Source: Lophius americanus (lineage: Eukaryota > Chordata > Actinopteri > Lophiiformes > Lophiidae). Taken from it: a stretch of DNA of 64,000 bases. Location of the stretch: positions 5,731,001-5,795,000 of the forward strand of contig JBBDHG010000009.1 in assembly GCA_037951165.1 (NCBI GenBank). The letters run 5' to 3'. Below, piece by piece: positions 46,242 through 61,200 of the stretch (positions are counted from its first letter, which is position 1; every line of letters begins with the position of its first letter). A program made the translations under genes and the position numbers. The notes beneath the pieces are model-generated. The model had not been told where the DNA came from. It did no database searches and was given only the letters and a program-made list of their open reading frames with translations.

Positions 46242-49200
46242 CTGTCACAGAGAGAAACGGAAAAGCGTGGGCAGGAAGGGTTAGGATTAGGCGAGAGAGA
46301 GCACACATATTGCATCATCATTCAAACCCGGAGGGGTGGGGGTGGGCTTGGGTGTTTGCATAGGAATTAATTGAACGGACGTAATGGCAGTTCTAAAACC
46401 AGTTCCTGTTATAGTGAGTAAATGAAATATGAGAGGCTAAAGCCAGTGAATAAATATAACTGGCATTGAACATCTTACTGTAAAAACAGTAGTAAAGATT
46501 AATACAGCAGTGCCGGCCTTAACATCTAGCCCTGATGTTGTGTAGAGCGAGTAATTGTGACCTGGGGGCAGTTTGCTGTCTGCTGTAATGAGAACTGCAG
46601 CTCAGGGGGATAGAGAAACGAATAGAGGAAGGGAGGACACATATATCCTCAGGAGGACAGAGACAGCTGCATCTGCACAGGAATTCATCGCTCCTGGCTG
46701 ACACAGAAACCCCATTTATGTATAAATGACTCTATTTATTCTAATGTGCTGAAAAGCCTCCTTTCCACTGTTCTGTAACTGATGACACAGTAACTGATGG
46801 TGCTCGCCCAGGAAGGCATTGAGCTCAGGTCTGCATGAAATGTAGCATATGCATAATATATTGGCTATGTGTGAAACCGTTTCTGATTCATAATGGTGCA
46901 AATGTGTTAGCACTATCTGAGGAATAAGGAAATTGCAAAACTAAATTGGGCGTAATGAATAAGACAGCCACTGTTCTTTTACACTCCAGAAAGTGGTTGC
47001 TGAATTGAGAAAATAGCAGTTTTACCAAAGACAGAAGTGGAAATACTGGAAGGTAAAACCATCTACCCTTAAGCCTTTTGACAACACAAAAGATCTAGAG
47101 TCGTTTTAGGTTTACCTGAATGAGCCTCCCTGGTAATCCTCAGGCAGAAGTTTACCATCCCGAGCTTTCTGGGCAAGTGCCTGCAGAAACATCACATGTG
47201 AGTCAAACTGCCAAAATCCAAAAGGACTGAGCTGGTCATGAGACAGGATACATACAGTGACAGCATGCCTGCTATGAGACATGGAATGAAAGGTACTATC
47301 CAATACATTGGAAATACACAGAAGACATGTTTCTCATGAATAACACTAGTATGGAAAAAACACCGTACATACTTATTGAAATAAATTGTTTCTTAAAAAA
47401 TGATTTCAATGTGATCCATTCTACTTCTTATTTTCATTTAACTGCTGTTATTTATTTTAACTGAACTAATTTTGTCTCCTGTAATGTTTTTACGTTAATA
47501 TTTAACCATTTATGTATTCTATTTTCCTGGTAAGAGTTTAAAAGGCAAACTGGTTGATACTCATGGGTAATATCAGCAACACGACAAGATGACACCTTTA
47601 GCATACACAACATGATTTTAAATAAGTTGTCGTCTGATTCCAAATCACACGATATTATTAAATCATCTGCGATGTAAAGCTCACAATTTCTATGCTCACA
47701 CTGTATGATCCAATCGTCTAGCCAAAAACTGAGAGTTTATATTGTACGTGTAAAACAAAAACATGGCTGTTGGCAACTATAAATAAAGATTTGTTTGAAC
47801 GCTAAGAGGCCGGCGGGAAATCCGATGCTAGCAACATACTACAAAGACAGAAAAAGAATGCCGAGATCAATTGTGCCATCCTGTGTCCCGAAACCTTAAA
47901 AAAAAGGGGGCCAATGTGGCCCTTTTCTATTTTCCAGAGATAATTGGAGTTAAGCAGGCTACGTTGTACTTTATGGAGTGTTAACTTGATAGCTAACGCC
48001 GCTCTGACAGCAAAACAACTTTTTTTTTCTTCCTTGCTGTGTAGTTGCTACCAATCATAACTTTGCACTTTGAGTAATTGTCATTGATTTTCCGCATGCT
48101 GCACCATGTCACCATTGCAGCTAAGCCACTCTGTTTGCCATTTGCACCATGCACAGTGTGGGAAAAGGCTCTTCTTCAACTCGTTAAAGCCTGACAATGG
48201 ATTTGGATAAGTGGGTCTGCATGTTAGTATGTGCTAAGTAGCATATAACAGTAAAGATAAATAAATAAAATAATGTTATTAAAAAATATTTTGTGGAAAT
48301 CAATTTCATAACCGTTGAGATGTTTCAATCTAGCCCTGTGGGTTGGAGCAGCCAGGTGATGGATCAACTAACACCGTCATTTTTCCAGCATTTCCAAATG
48401 GACAAATTTTCCTTGTAAAGCATGATAATACATAAAATCAATACAAGAATGACATAACAAGTTTGAACTAAGTAAAAAATATCGTGACAGTCTTGTTAAG
48501 TATGCTATACATTAGAAAAGTTATTTACGTTTAAGAAAGTATATCTGACTTGATCTTAATATGATATCCCAGCTAATATTGAGCTTGGTCTAGCCAGTAA
48601 TTTCTTCTTCTTCTTCGTCTTTCGGCTGCTCCCTTTAGGAGATGCCACAGTGGATCGCCCGTTTCCTTCAATAGGCCAGAACACTGCTGGCTTGCTTGTT
48701 CCAGTTTGTTAACCTGGACCACAACTGATCTGGCTTGGAAATCAGTTTTGTGTTCCGCATATGGATCTTTAATAACAGTAGCGAAACAAGACACAGACAC
48801 ACATACCAGTCTGACACGCACATGCACCAAAATATGAATGACTGTTCTGAATGGCTCACAAACACATGACCAAAATTGAATCTAAAGGACAAAATTGCTT
48901 CTCAGTCCGTTCAAAATTAATCAGGAACCCTTTGGTCTGTGTGAGTATGGAGAGAGTGGTCTGAATTACTGAACCACTAGATGATTTTTTGTGCTGTCAC
49001 ATAGTTTTTCAGTGAGACAACTATGTTGTAAATTTTTTCTTGTTTCAGTAAAAATAAAACTGTATTATACATATATAAAATGTACTTTACAGTTTGGCAG
49101 AACTCAGAGGGGAGGATGACACATCAGGCGAAGAAAACCGCAGAAGTGCTCTGTTCAATTTCATGTCATATCAGAGCATGAATGTAAGTGACTCATGCTC

Positions 49201-52200
49201 AAAGTCACTGTCGATAAAGAATCAAATGCACTGATAATCTCTAATGTGAGAATGTGCCCATGGATAAGATGCATTAGACTGTCACTAAGAGGCATACCTA
49301 TGATTCTATAACCGCACACAAACCTACCAAAGACCAAGTTCAACCTTGCTGAAATGATGAACAGGCTATTGTTGAATTATTTCTCCTCTCAGTCAGGTTG
49401 GGATCACTGGACGGTCATCCCACTTTTAATTCACAATTAACTTTAAACTGTAACTTTTAAAGCAGGGGCACAGCCAAAGCAGAGAGATGAGATTGATTCA
49501 CAGGGCTGTGGACTACACCTAGGTATGTTAGACACTTACGAGATATAAACTCTAAGTACAATAGCTGTCTGACCTTCAGCTCCTTAACAACAACAGCCAG
49601 CGGCGACCATGAATTGCTTTCTTCAGAACACTTGTTGATTGTAATTTGAGATCATCAAGGATTTTTAAATGTAGATATATCACAAGGCTGCGCGTACACC
49701 CACAATAGTGGGTGACAAAGCATATTTTGAAGGCTTAAGTTGACTGAAATGTCCCCGGCGTTACTGGTCATGCTTTATAGCAGCCGTTGGCTCGGCACTA
49801 AGAGGCACGACATAATTTAGCTTAAAGTGATTGAAATTATTCGACTATCACAAAAGATAGATACAACCATGCCTTTCACAAAATGTTGAACATTACCCCA
49901 TCGCTACTTTTGAAAGACTTTTCAAAGTCATTCAAAGCTTTTCAAGGGTGTTTGTCTCAAAACCGCTTATGATACGCAGTCACTGTTAATTAAGCAACAA
50001 GTTAGCGCGTTTTCAAATCCACGGGTCACGAGTTATCTGAGTTTCAACTTTCCCAGCAATCCATGTGGGTTACATACAAAGACTTCCCCAGTTGTCTTCT
50101 GGCCCTGTCAAGTCTCATTTCTTCATTGTTGGCATGAAGTTGAGACCCATTGGTGGCCTAAAGCGAACATGTCTGGACGATTCAATTCCCTGGACTTAAT
50201 GTCTACCCTGTTAGTCACTGTGAACTCGAGTAAAGCTGCTCAGTGGTCAGAAGATCAGGCTGTGATGAGCTTTAACATTCAATATATCTTTGTACTGAGA
50301 CAAGTCAAAGAATGTTGATCAGACGATATGATCAGGGTTGGAATCAAACTGATTCAAAAATGAATTTAACTGCTTGAGAAACATAAGATTATTAAACTTA
50401 CTTGCACTATGTATAAACTATGGATAACTGTGGAAAACCGTCCGTTATAATGTGAGTTATTTACAACTTATACGGATAAATAAATAGAAACACTACAATG
50501 CACAGAAAAGGGCTGAATTTGTTTTTTGTAATTTGGTCCATTGATATTTAATACATTGTGAACACAACTAATCTATAGAACCACATGTTTAAAGCGATGT
50601 ATTGGCAATAGTATGGTGATATATATGAAATGCAACATGATTCAAGGTAAATGGTAAATGGACTGTACTTATATAACGCTTTTTCAGTCTACTCGACCTC
50701 TTAAAGCGCTTTACATTGTGATACAGCATTCATCCATTGACACAAACACTCAAACAGTGATGATAGAGAGTAAGGATTCACAATCCTGTCATGGCTAAGG
50801 AAAGATAATAACGCTGTACTCCAGCTATTTGGGGTTTAAGCCCAAGACAACATGAAATACTGCCATTTGCAGTTGAGTGAATAAAAATATTAATAAAGAA
50901 GAGATACCATTTTTCAGAATTAAAACAGTGTTACATAAGGAAACATGGCAATACAATACTATTAATATTTTTTTGGGCCTTGGAAATAAATGCAGAATTC
51001 CGAACAGAATTTTTTAAAACTTAAGATAAAACCTGCTCACTCCTATCCCAAACGAAGACTCACAGATATGAGTTTTCCCCAAACTACCGTTTTTAGTTGA
51101 AATCGATTCGGTCCCAATCACAAACACTACCGTACTAATACTCCTACACCATAATAATAGCCATGCTCACTGCAGCTACTATTGCAGCTGCTGCTGTTCC
51201 ATGAATACTGTCAAGGTTATGTCAATGCTTTAAAAGCCAATATTGTGTCATGATACTAAAAATCAGCATTCGGGTTTCTACGGATTTAAACCACTTTTTA
51301 AAATGAAAACAGCCATGAGTCTTTTATATCCATTGCTAATAGCTGTTCTACCAGACATCACATTTTCACTGAAGACCCTTCACATTTACATACCTTGCAC
51401 CAGGTAACTGCTGAGAGATATTGCAATCATTACTGTCAGCTTGAGAAAAATCTTTTTCATCTGTGTGGGTCTTTTATGAGAAAAAGAGAGGAATGATCAA
51501 CCCAGCACATCTATTTGCATGGGAGTAAATGCCCATCTCCATCTGCTGACTGTGAGCAGGAGAAACAAGTGACCATTGTTGCTTTCCACTCCATCTGTGG
51601 CCAGTGACAGCTGGGACCTCTAACCTAACAACCACAAAATATGCTACCGATGATCTACAGTTTCTGAAAATTTAGAATTCTACTTAACATTTTAATTTAA
51701 TGTTTGTGTAAACAACACAGTTACAGAAGGCGAGCACGACTCCAAACGTGCCCACAAAGTAAGTTTCCCGATGCAGTTTGGGCTGTCATGAACTCTCCTA
51801 TCTATTACCACTAACAGCCGAACAGCAAAAGCCGATGCTGGAAAGTGAAGATATACACTGAATGCAGCTTCAAGCTGTAACCAGCTAATAGCCAAGAAAG
51901 AAGAGAAAAAAATGACTTGAGTAGAAGGCTTTAGGGGATAACTCTCAAAAAGCTTAATACTAAGTCACTGAATCATAATAGTAAAGAAAGGTTTCCTTGT
52001 CCTAATTTCCCTCCTACTGCAACTGTTCCTTTTTACCTTTGTGTTAGCTGAGATCTCCTGTACACCTTTGTCTGCAGCATCCTTGATGATGGGGGTCATG
52101 AGGCCCTTGGCGGTTGCTACTGCGATTGATATGTGGATTGAATCAAGTGCTCTGGGTCCTTCATCAGACCAGGTCACATTCACCTCTGGCATTTCCTGGA

Positions 52201-55200
52201 GAAAAAATATCACAAGTAAACGTAGTTCTACCATATAATAACAGGGGAAAATGCCTTCACCAAGAATGATAAAAAACCTCCTGCTATCATTACACAGCGC
52301 AGTTCATGTGTGGAACACCAATACAATCACCAAATCTATGTATAAAACATACGCTGATATATGTGTACATATGAAATGCATGTATATATGCTATACAGGT
52401 ATTAGGGTTGGGTATTGAAGTGAATTTTTGTATTGCAATATACTCCCATATTTTGTGGTATATTGCAATATGTATTACAATATAGTGCAAATATTCTTTT
52501 GTAAATACATGCACAAAAAGTGTAGGAAATGCATCATGTATTTATTGTCGACAATATTCTATATTACACTTTATGATTAACTTGATGCTGAGGTTTAATG
52601 AAAAATACCCCCAAAAAATAAAATAGGAACTTTAGCTGAGAAGTTAATGAATGTTAAATTGTGTTTCTATTCAACAATATAACATAAGAGATGTTCACTT
52701 AATTATATTTAAAGTCTGATATTTATGAACATGCATAATTTTAAAGATTCTAAACCTATAATAACTTAAATAATGGTCTCATCCTGCATATGTTAGTATT
52801 ATTTATTCCGGGAGAACTGTTTCATGTTTGGTTTTACATGGTAGTGATAGAGTCATTGGTCAGATCTTCAAATTCCAGAGTCAATTTCAGTCCAACGATC
52901 TGTAATTTTAATTGTTCCTCACATTCTGTGTTTGTGGCGAATTTGAATTAGAGTCCAAAGTATCTCAAGTGTCACTGGGTTTAATCTCTCACTGGTTCCT
53001 GTGCTGTTATTCTCAGTTGACAAGGATTCACAACATATGTGACTTTATGCGGTGGGCATGCAAAAGCTTTAAATTTACTTCTTTAGTGAACTTTTGCATG
53101 AAAATTTACCCAAAGGTAGGTTTTGGCATACCCTAGAAGTTATTTATTTTGCAGTATTTAAAATACAATAACTAGAAAAAAGCATTCAGAGAGAGCAAAC
53201 CTCCGCACCCTAGCTTGTGGAATAATTCATGCAGATTTTTCCATTAATGTCCAGATTATTGGCTGCCTCTAAATCTACTGACTCAAACAAACTTTTTGAC
53301 TATATCTCCAATGCTCCGTAACCAGTCACCCACTGTGCCTCCCACTTCAGTCTATGTTTAGCTTACTCTTCAGTGGGCTAAACATAGACAGCTCCACCCC
53401 AAAGGAACATCAGAAGGACTCTTGAAAGTGAGACCCCAGGTCCACTCCGCAGAAACACCAAAGGAAAACACTCAATAGCCACATTGTGACATCACTACTC
53501 CAAACGGCATATTATTTTATTTTATTTGAATGCTGCAAAACCCGTAATGTCCCAAAAATGTAATAACCTCTAGGATATGCCAAAACCCACTTCAGGTTCA
53601 AATTCCATGCAAATCAATCCTATTAGTTTTTCGATAATCACGCTAACAAAGACGCACAGTAATGAAAAAATAACCTCCTTGGCGGAGGCAATAGGCTGTT
53701 TTGAGTAGTTATGTCACAAAGTGGCTATTGCTGCCTTTGCTCCTCTGATTCCTTTGATGTTTTGTTGGGAATGGAACTGGGGGCTCCGTTTCAATCGTTC
53801 CTTTGATTCCTTTGATGTTCCTTTGGGGGATTCGCTGGGGGCTAAGTTTCAAGAGCTTCTATGATTTTGGCTACAGAGTATTTGAAAGATACTTAAAAGA
53901 GTTTGTTGGAGTTGTCGGTAGATTTCGAGGTTGACATCAACTCAAACATTAATGGAGAACTCTGCATGATGTTTTTCTAAACCTAAGGTGCTGTGTGAGG
54001 AGTTTGAGTTCTCCGAGTGCTTTTTCTAGATGTAGATATCTTGCAAGTGTGAGTTACTTTGCCAAAGTATTATTCTCTGATTTTGATGCATTTACTATTG
54101 GGCATAAAAAAATGGTAATTAATTAATTAATTTTCAATATAAAAAGACACCTAAATTGAACTCTTCAGAAACCACATCCTGATATTAGGTCAACTCGGGG
54201 GAAGGTAGAGTTCTTTTACGGAACTTTTCTGATCTTACAGCGATGCACTAATGAAGCGTATAACTACGTTAATGTGGGAGGTAAAAGTGGTAACATAACA
54301 AACATAGTGTCCAGAGTTTGGGAGAGCCGTGTAATGTTTTGGTATTTCACACTTACATTTCCTGGGAAATGTTAACTTTTCTTGTTCCACATTCCTATCA
54401 TTTATAGTAGCCCATGGACCACACAGTTGAGTAGGTCAGCTGCTACTTGATCTCCATATAGCAACATTTCATAGTTCTACTGGCTGCTCGGTGCAATGCT
54501 GTGCTCCCATGATGACTATCAAATGGTAATACTTGAAACCACTGCACAGCCAATGAAAAGAATAATATAACATGCTAAAAGACAGACATCAGTTGATGAC
54601 AATCGATTCTGTTCTTAATGAGCTCAAGTGATTTATTCTGACTATAAATCATGAGAAATGGTTATTATAGAAAGGTACTTATAACGCTGTCATTTACGAG
54701 ATATTTGTCTCTACTAATTCCCATCTTCTGGCTACCAGGTACACAAAATGATCAAACATACCAGGTCTACATATACTCCTCTCCTGTGATTGCAAACAAA
54801 ACAGTAAATTCATCATTTCATAAATTATTCATAAAGACAAGAAGTAAGCCTTATTGCTGATGGAATAAAAAATTTAGTTACCAAATGATTGAGAATCATT
54901 TATTAGTGTGAACATTGATTGGGTTATGTCCACCGTTTTTTTTAAACACTTTGAGATATAACAGACCAGGAAATTGCTGGTGTACAAGCTGAATACATGT
55001 GGATTATACATATGGGTACAAAAAAAAAACAACTTACTTTCAGTGTAACAGCAGCTGCCTTGATAATGAAATCATTAACCGACACTTTGATCTGTTCTGA
55101 AACGACAGAAAAGAAACGGTGTGTGAGCAATTGACCCAACTGAACAGGAGAGCCAAGGACAGAAGAGGGGATAAAACAAATGGACATGTGGGTACTAACA

Positions 55201-58200
55201 TACAAATAATATAAAGGTTTATATTATCTTAACACCTGTATGGCTGAGAGCCGTACTGCGCATTCACTCAGGGGAAAACATTAATATCTTCTATATCTTG
55301 CTGACCCAGATTCCAGTTGATCATAATCAGTCTTTTTCTAGATGACTCGGTCTTCAGCATTTCCTCCACTCCCCTTTCTGCGTATGACTCCAGTCAGTTT
55401 AGGCCTGGCATTGCTGCCAACTTTTACTAGTGTCCACTAGTGCAGAACCAGACAGTTATGAACTCTTTGAGCAGGACGATTAATGAGCTAACCGTGAAAT
55501 TGTACTGCTTTTGAACAATGAGGCTGCACAAAAACAACTGAAGAGAGAGATAATCTCTCAGTGCACACACAACCTTGGTAGTAGGTTTTGAATGGCCGCC
55601 CCATTTCTTACATCATAAAGACAGGACATGGACAAATTTACAGTTTCTATGAAAGCTATGCAATGATAAGCTAAATAAAGGCCGCTATGTGATACCATGC
55701 TGAACTAAATGCTTAAAAATAGGTACTTTTACCATTCCATCATGAACAATGGCCAAATGCAACATTGTTAACATTTTACGAATCCATGAAAGGTGGCAGT
55801 TATTGATGGATATTATTTTAGACTCAGTAGTATAACGGTTTTAAGAGATGTGATACATGAGTAATTTTCCCTCTCCCTACACCTGCCTGATGAATGTTGC
55901 TCAAGAAAGCTGTGGTTAGCTGACAGTTGACTAGAAAAGTTGTTATGAGGAGCCGTGGGGTTGAGGAAGTTAAGGGGAAGCCTGCCAAGACATGGAGATA
56001 CTCTGTTACTGTACTGCAGTAGTCTATGTATTGAATCCCCTTCATACAGTGCATATGTTAATTACCTTACTAGCTCTTTCTTCTAGGGATTTGTCCGACC
56101 TCAAATCTCTACGGGCTTTTAGTCCTTTATGAGAGTATTTTACAAATTTTCTGTATACTGAATACTTTCATTTATTGATTAATTAAAAAAAGTGCTCAAA
56201 ACATCATCATCTCCAAGACAACATTCAAGCCATCAAAAACCAGATATGGTTGCTTCAATTTACTGTTGGCATCAATAAAAAACTATAGAACAGTAATGAA
56301 TGAAATGTTTGTTATTGAACTTGTTTGCTAATAAACTTGTGTCTGAGCTGTCTGAGCTTGAGGGAGACATTTCTAGATGGCAGAGGCCGGTAACTCCCTT
56401 AGTCAGAAGCCAAAACAGTGTGCAGAACTAGAATAATGCCGCTAATGTTTGCTGAACCTATTTTCACTGCTGAGTCACTTTGACATATTGGGCATACATG
56501 AATCCACTAAAAATATATTGCAGTCCTCGTTATCTGCCTTTCTCTGAAATCTTTTTCTTCAAATTTAACTTTTTTTAATTTATTTATTTTCTACCAGGGA
56601 ATGTAGTGACAACGTGGGCTCTGCGCTTCCATTAGACAGTTTCACAAAGTTGAAAGGCAAACAGGAGTTTGTAGTAGCAGGGGTCAAGTTCTTATAGATT
56701 TGTGGCCAAATTTTTAAGTTTTACATTTGATTTGACATAGCTTAATCTTTTTAAGACCTTTTTTACTTAGTTTCTGATACAAATATATTACCTTAATAAT
56801 GAATAACAATTCAGAAAATATACATTTACATTTATTTGTACATTCAGTAAGTTGATTCGTTATGTGAATCCTGATTAATTGATTGATAAAAACAATAATC
56901 ACTGTTTCAGTGGAGCCATACAGCTTTCACATTATGGCAGGAATCCACATTTAGATATTGAAATAGGGTCATAACTAATATGATGTGGGAAGAGCATGCC
57001 TTACATATACACAGATCAATTTCTGCTTCTCAGAGAGAAATATTTTGTTAAAGAGCTAAGTGAATTTCTTGTGTTGAACAAGAACATGACTGCTTGGACT
57101 GAGTGGACATATATCATGAGTGTATTCTTTGTCAGAGTCATGTGAAAACTCTGAAATCCCCATCTTCATAGAAAAGTTCCCCTCAATCTTTTTCCATCAG
57201 TCATTCACTTAAGGACAGGAAATTACAATTGTGCTCACATGTACACAATTTCCCTCATGCTTTTACCTTTCGCCAAGTCTTTACGGAGGTGCATGACAGC
57301 GGCCATATCACAGTCAACCGAGGCATATGCATGTGGGATGGTGGTCTTTGACTGCGTAAGTCTTTGAGCAATCACACGGCGGATATTTGAGGCAGGAATC
57401 TCTGTGAAAGTCCCCTGAGGAGGACAAGTAGACAGAAAAGGTAAATAATTACATGAGGAGAAACCCGACATTTCTCAGCTTCCATCAATCACAAAATGTA
57501 AGCAAGGAAGAAACAAGGAAATTGTGCAATAGACATGTGTATTACAAATAGTTAATGGCTGATTAACAATGACTAATTGATTTTGTAATAAACAAATATA
57601 TCAATAGGTCATATTTTATGACGCACACAACCATTAAAGGACTCAAATGTAATAAATACCTACTTTATTGATACCGAAGGAAATTCGTGCTATATGAGTA
57701 TAATATAATAATAATAATAATTATTATTATAAATAATAATAATATAATAATAATATATATAAAATAAATCAATAATTGTGAAATAAATATTAAAAGAGGT
57801 GCTTTTGCAAGAAGCGCTCACCGGTGCTCCAGGCTTCCCTGGTACAGACAGAGGAGGTATGTTGGGTCGGCTGCCAGGGGGTTCTGGAGTAGTTAATGGT
57901 GTGGCAACAGGAATAAAGTTACATGGAGCAGCCTCGGCTGGCGTAACTTTGGGGGCAGGAGGAGATGTTTTCATAAGATTCAACGCATCTCTGATGAAAT
58001 AAAAACAAAACAATGTATTGGTGGGTCATCGTTTTAAGTAGCAGTTTTTACTTCTATTCAATATAATATAATGAAAAATTTAGAAAATCCGTTTTGATCA
58101 ATATTAAGCTGAATTAAGTACGAATAAGGGCTATCAATATTAACATGAACTCCCTAAACTGGAATTGTTTTCATGTAAATTGATCAAATTACTACAACAA

Positions 58201-61200
58201 CTATAAACCCCAATTACATCTTAACAGAGAAAACACAATGAAGGAGGAGACAACGTCCAACCAAATGCAATTGCCTCATGGGTCATCGTGGACTGTAACC
58301 CCATTAACACTGCTTTGAAACTGGAATTTTGAGGCATTATCCAGATCAGGTGACCCATCATACTAGACAAACTCGAGGATCTCATGTCTCCAAAAGTCTT
58401 GACCACAGCAATGAAATGAAAGGAAATGAAAGCTGAGCTACTGGCAAAAGCTTTAGAGTGACATTCACTCTCAAAACAATTCACAGAGAAGTTCTTTACA
58501 ATCATTTTCTTGCATTAGGTAACCACTTTTATGTGGTTTTCTGCAAATTAGGTCTTCAATTCATTATGCCAGGGGAAAAAAAAAATGTATAACTAAGGTG
58601 ATATGTTATAAGAGTTAAAACTCTGATTCCAATGTGTTATTAAATAGTTTTTTATTTGTCCAAAAAGCACATATGAATTCTAGCATCATAAACTTGCTAC
58701 TTTGGGTGGCATTCTAATCTATTTCTAATTTGTGGAAATGTTTTTTCCACAAATTTAATGACTTGGTCCCCTTGCAGCTAACAGCACTTAAGTTGAAATC
58801 TGGTTTGTCCTGGTGTCAACTTTAGTTCATCCGCCGGTATATCTGCAAAATGAGAATCATTTGCACATCACAAAAAAACTGTGATGTGCAAAGAGGAGAG
58901 GAAACGAAGGAAATGAGCCTCTGAATGTCTACGAGTTGGTGATTAGAATATTGAAACGGGAACGAGGCAGTTATTTCTCACACACCCACCCACAGAGAAA
59001 AAGGAACCATAAGCTGACAAATGAATTAATGTTGTCTTGTTCTGGAATAGTGTATGTCACTCATTTTCTAGTACCATTGACACAAGATCACTTAAATAAT
59101 ATCACAAAAGAATAAAGGAAGACACACATTACACTTCGTGTGTGCTATATATATATATATACATACATACTTATATACACATACATGTATACATTTATAT
59201 CCATGGGGATGTCAAACTTCAGGAAAAATGTGTTTCTTATATTGGAATCTTGCAATGAGTTATGTATCACACAATGGTCTCATCCATTGGTTGGGTGACC
59301 TTTCTATTTCATGCCCACTATAGATTGGCCTTCATAGAGCGGAAAGTAGAATGGGAGTTCTTTGGTTTTCAGTCTTATCTGATGTACTAAAGGACATAGG
59401 GAAGGTAAAATAGGTCCGGTCTGCCCCCTTTAAAGATCCAAGCCTGTATGAATCCCAAAAGAACATAACTTACCTCATCCAGTGGTTCCAAAACCTAAAC
59501 GAAACTCCTTAATGGAGTGAATTCACCTCTCAACAGGATTAAAGCACCTGATGACTGGATGCAACAACCACCTTCCTTCACTTCATTTACACGGACAGCC
59601 TAATTACGATTAGATTCAGAAAAAACGTCTAATCGGAAAGAAGATTCTGCATGTAAACACCGCTTTCCGAATGGAAAGAACCTTTCCGAATTAGATTTCA
59701 TTCCTTTGCAAGGAGGTAGTCAAAATTCTTTCGTAAAGCCTTTCCGATAGCCAGTCGCTGCATATAAATGCTGTATGAGAAAGCTTTGTTTGTGTTGTAT
59801 CTGTGTATGCCCAGCATCGTGACGTAATGCTCCGCTAAGTTGTTTTTTTTTGCCAACGACGCATTTTAAATATGGCGACTTCAAAACAGTACAGGTCTGC
59901 ATCGGAGAGTGACCCATTCATTGCAACTTTGAAATATTTCAACATTTTTGGACGTTTAGATGGGCGAGAAGTCACTTTTGCGCACACCCTCTTTGTCATA
60001 TTCTTCTTCTGGGCGCTTGTTGGTGGTTGGCACCGAGCTCACCGAAGCATTATCGACACCTTATAAACGGGAATGTGGATCATCTGCGCTTATGTGAAAG
60101 TGTTTCCGATTAGGTGAGTGGATGCATGTAAACACCGGGTCGGAAAAGATCACAAGTCATGTAAACAGGCGACCGACATTGAAATTCTTCGGAAAGGTTT
60201 AATTCGGAAAGGAGAAAAAGTCTCCCATGTAAACCCACCTACAGTGGCAACGACCTGCCTTGCTCTGATTGATATCCCTTTCCTTCAGACATAACGGACA
60301 GTTATGATGGCCTCAAGGGAAATTCTCCAATGTGTGGACTGAGCCCTGACTTAAAACAAATCCCCAACCCTTACACAGCACGTCCTGTGCAAACAAATGT
60401 AGCGCAATGCTCGTAAATTTGAGACTCATTTCTTCACCTTGATATCTTGTCCATTTGAATTTATCTGCACGTCAAAGCATTTTCTTATCAACACTGTCGT
60501 ACTACATTTTTTTCAGATCACTTTCAACTTGTTAAAATTATATTGCATTTATATAATAATAATAATAATGTTAGTAATAATAATACTTGTAATAAAAACA
60601 AAATAAATGATATTACTCTCATACAGACATGATATGGAAACAGAGAGGTTCCATTAAGTAGATTTGTGCATATTTGGCCTTGGAGCTATTCATCTAAACT
60701 CACTCCTTGGTGATAAGTCCTCTCGGGCCTGTGGGAGTGGCCAATCTTGGATCAAGACCATGGGTATCCAGGATGTGTCTTGCAGCTGGACTCAGACGTA
60801 ACCTGGAAAAGGCACAAGATAAGAGTAAAGCACACTTAAAACATAGCTGTAGTTCCTGTTTTAAAGTTCATCCTTTTGTAGGAAAGACCTGAACTTAATC
60901 CAGTTAGTTTCAATTTACGGATTCAAAATATTCTCTAACCCAGGGGGAGAGCTATTCTGAGCATCTCAAAGCCTGAATATACAAACATACTATAGGACAT
61001 ATGCATTTCATTAGTAAGCATGGAGTAATTTGCATTTGTTTGGATAAACAAGCTTCATTTGGGGGCAAATAGTGCTTTTTATTTTATTTAAGAAAATATT
61101 CATAGGAATGTGTCAGGTCTTATAAAGTTGTATGCATATAGTGATATTAGTAGTGCGAGGACCCTATTGTACAGTTTTTGACCCCATCCTCAAATTTCAC

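Larger units (their letters stand above)
47181..52036 (-). other. pdhx intron with dispersed repeats
   Basis: 4.9 kb. Contains a fish repeat with the phrase ctttcggctgctccctttag (about 48595-48900) and another with ggtaaatggactgtacttat and aaagcgctttacattg (50645-50790). The rest is AT-rich and shows no exon. Confidence 0.7.
52196..55037 (-). other. pdhx intron with inverted repeats
   Basis: 2.8 kb. Holds an AT-rich hAT-like end (about 52403-52500, ttagggttgggtattgaag and repeated attgcaatat) and an inverted pair of repeat arms at about 53092-53614. No exon is seen. Confidence 0.7.
57991..60703 (-). other. pdhx intron with hairpins and a DNA-transposon-like element
   Basis: 2.7 kb. Contains two perfect hairpins (58727-58755 and 58860-58892), an AT microsatellite near 59148-59180, and an approximately 670-bp element at 59585-60240 with TTTACATG motifs at both ends. 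No exon is seen. Confidence 0.7.
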
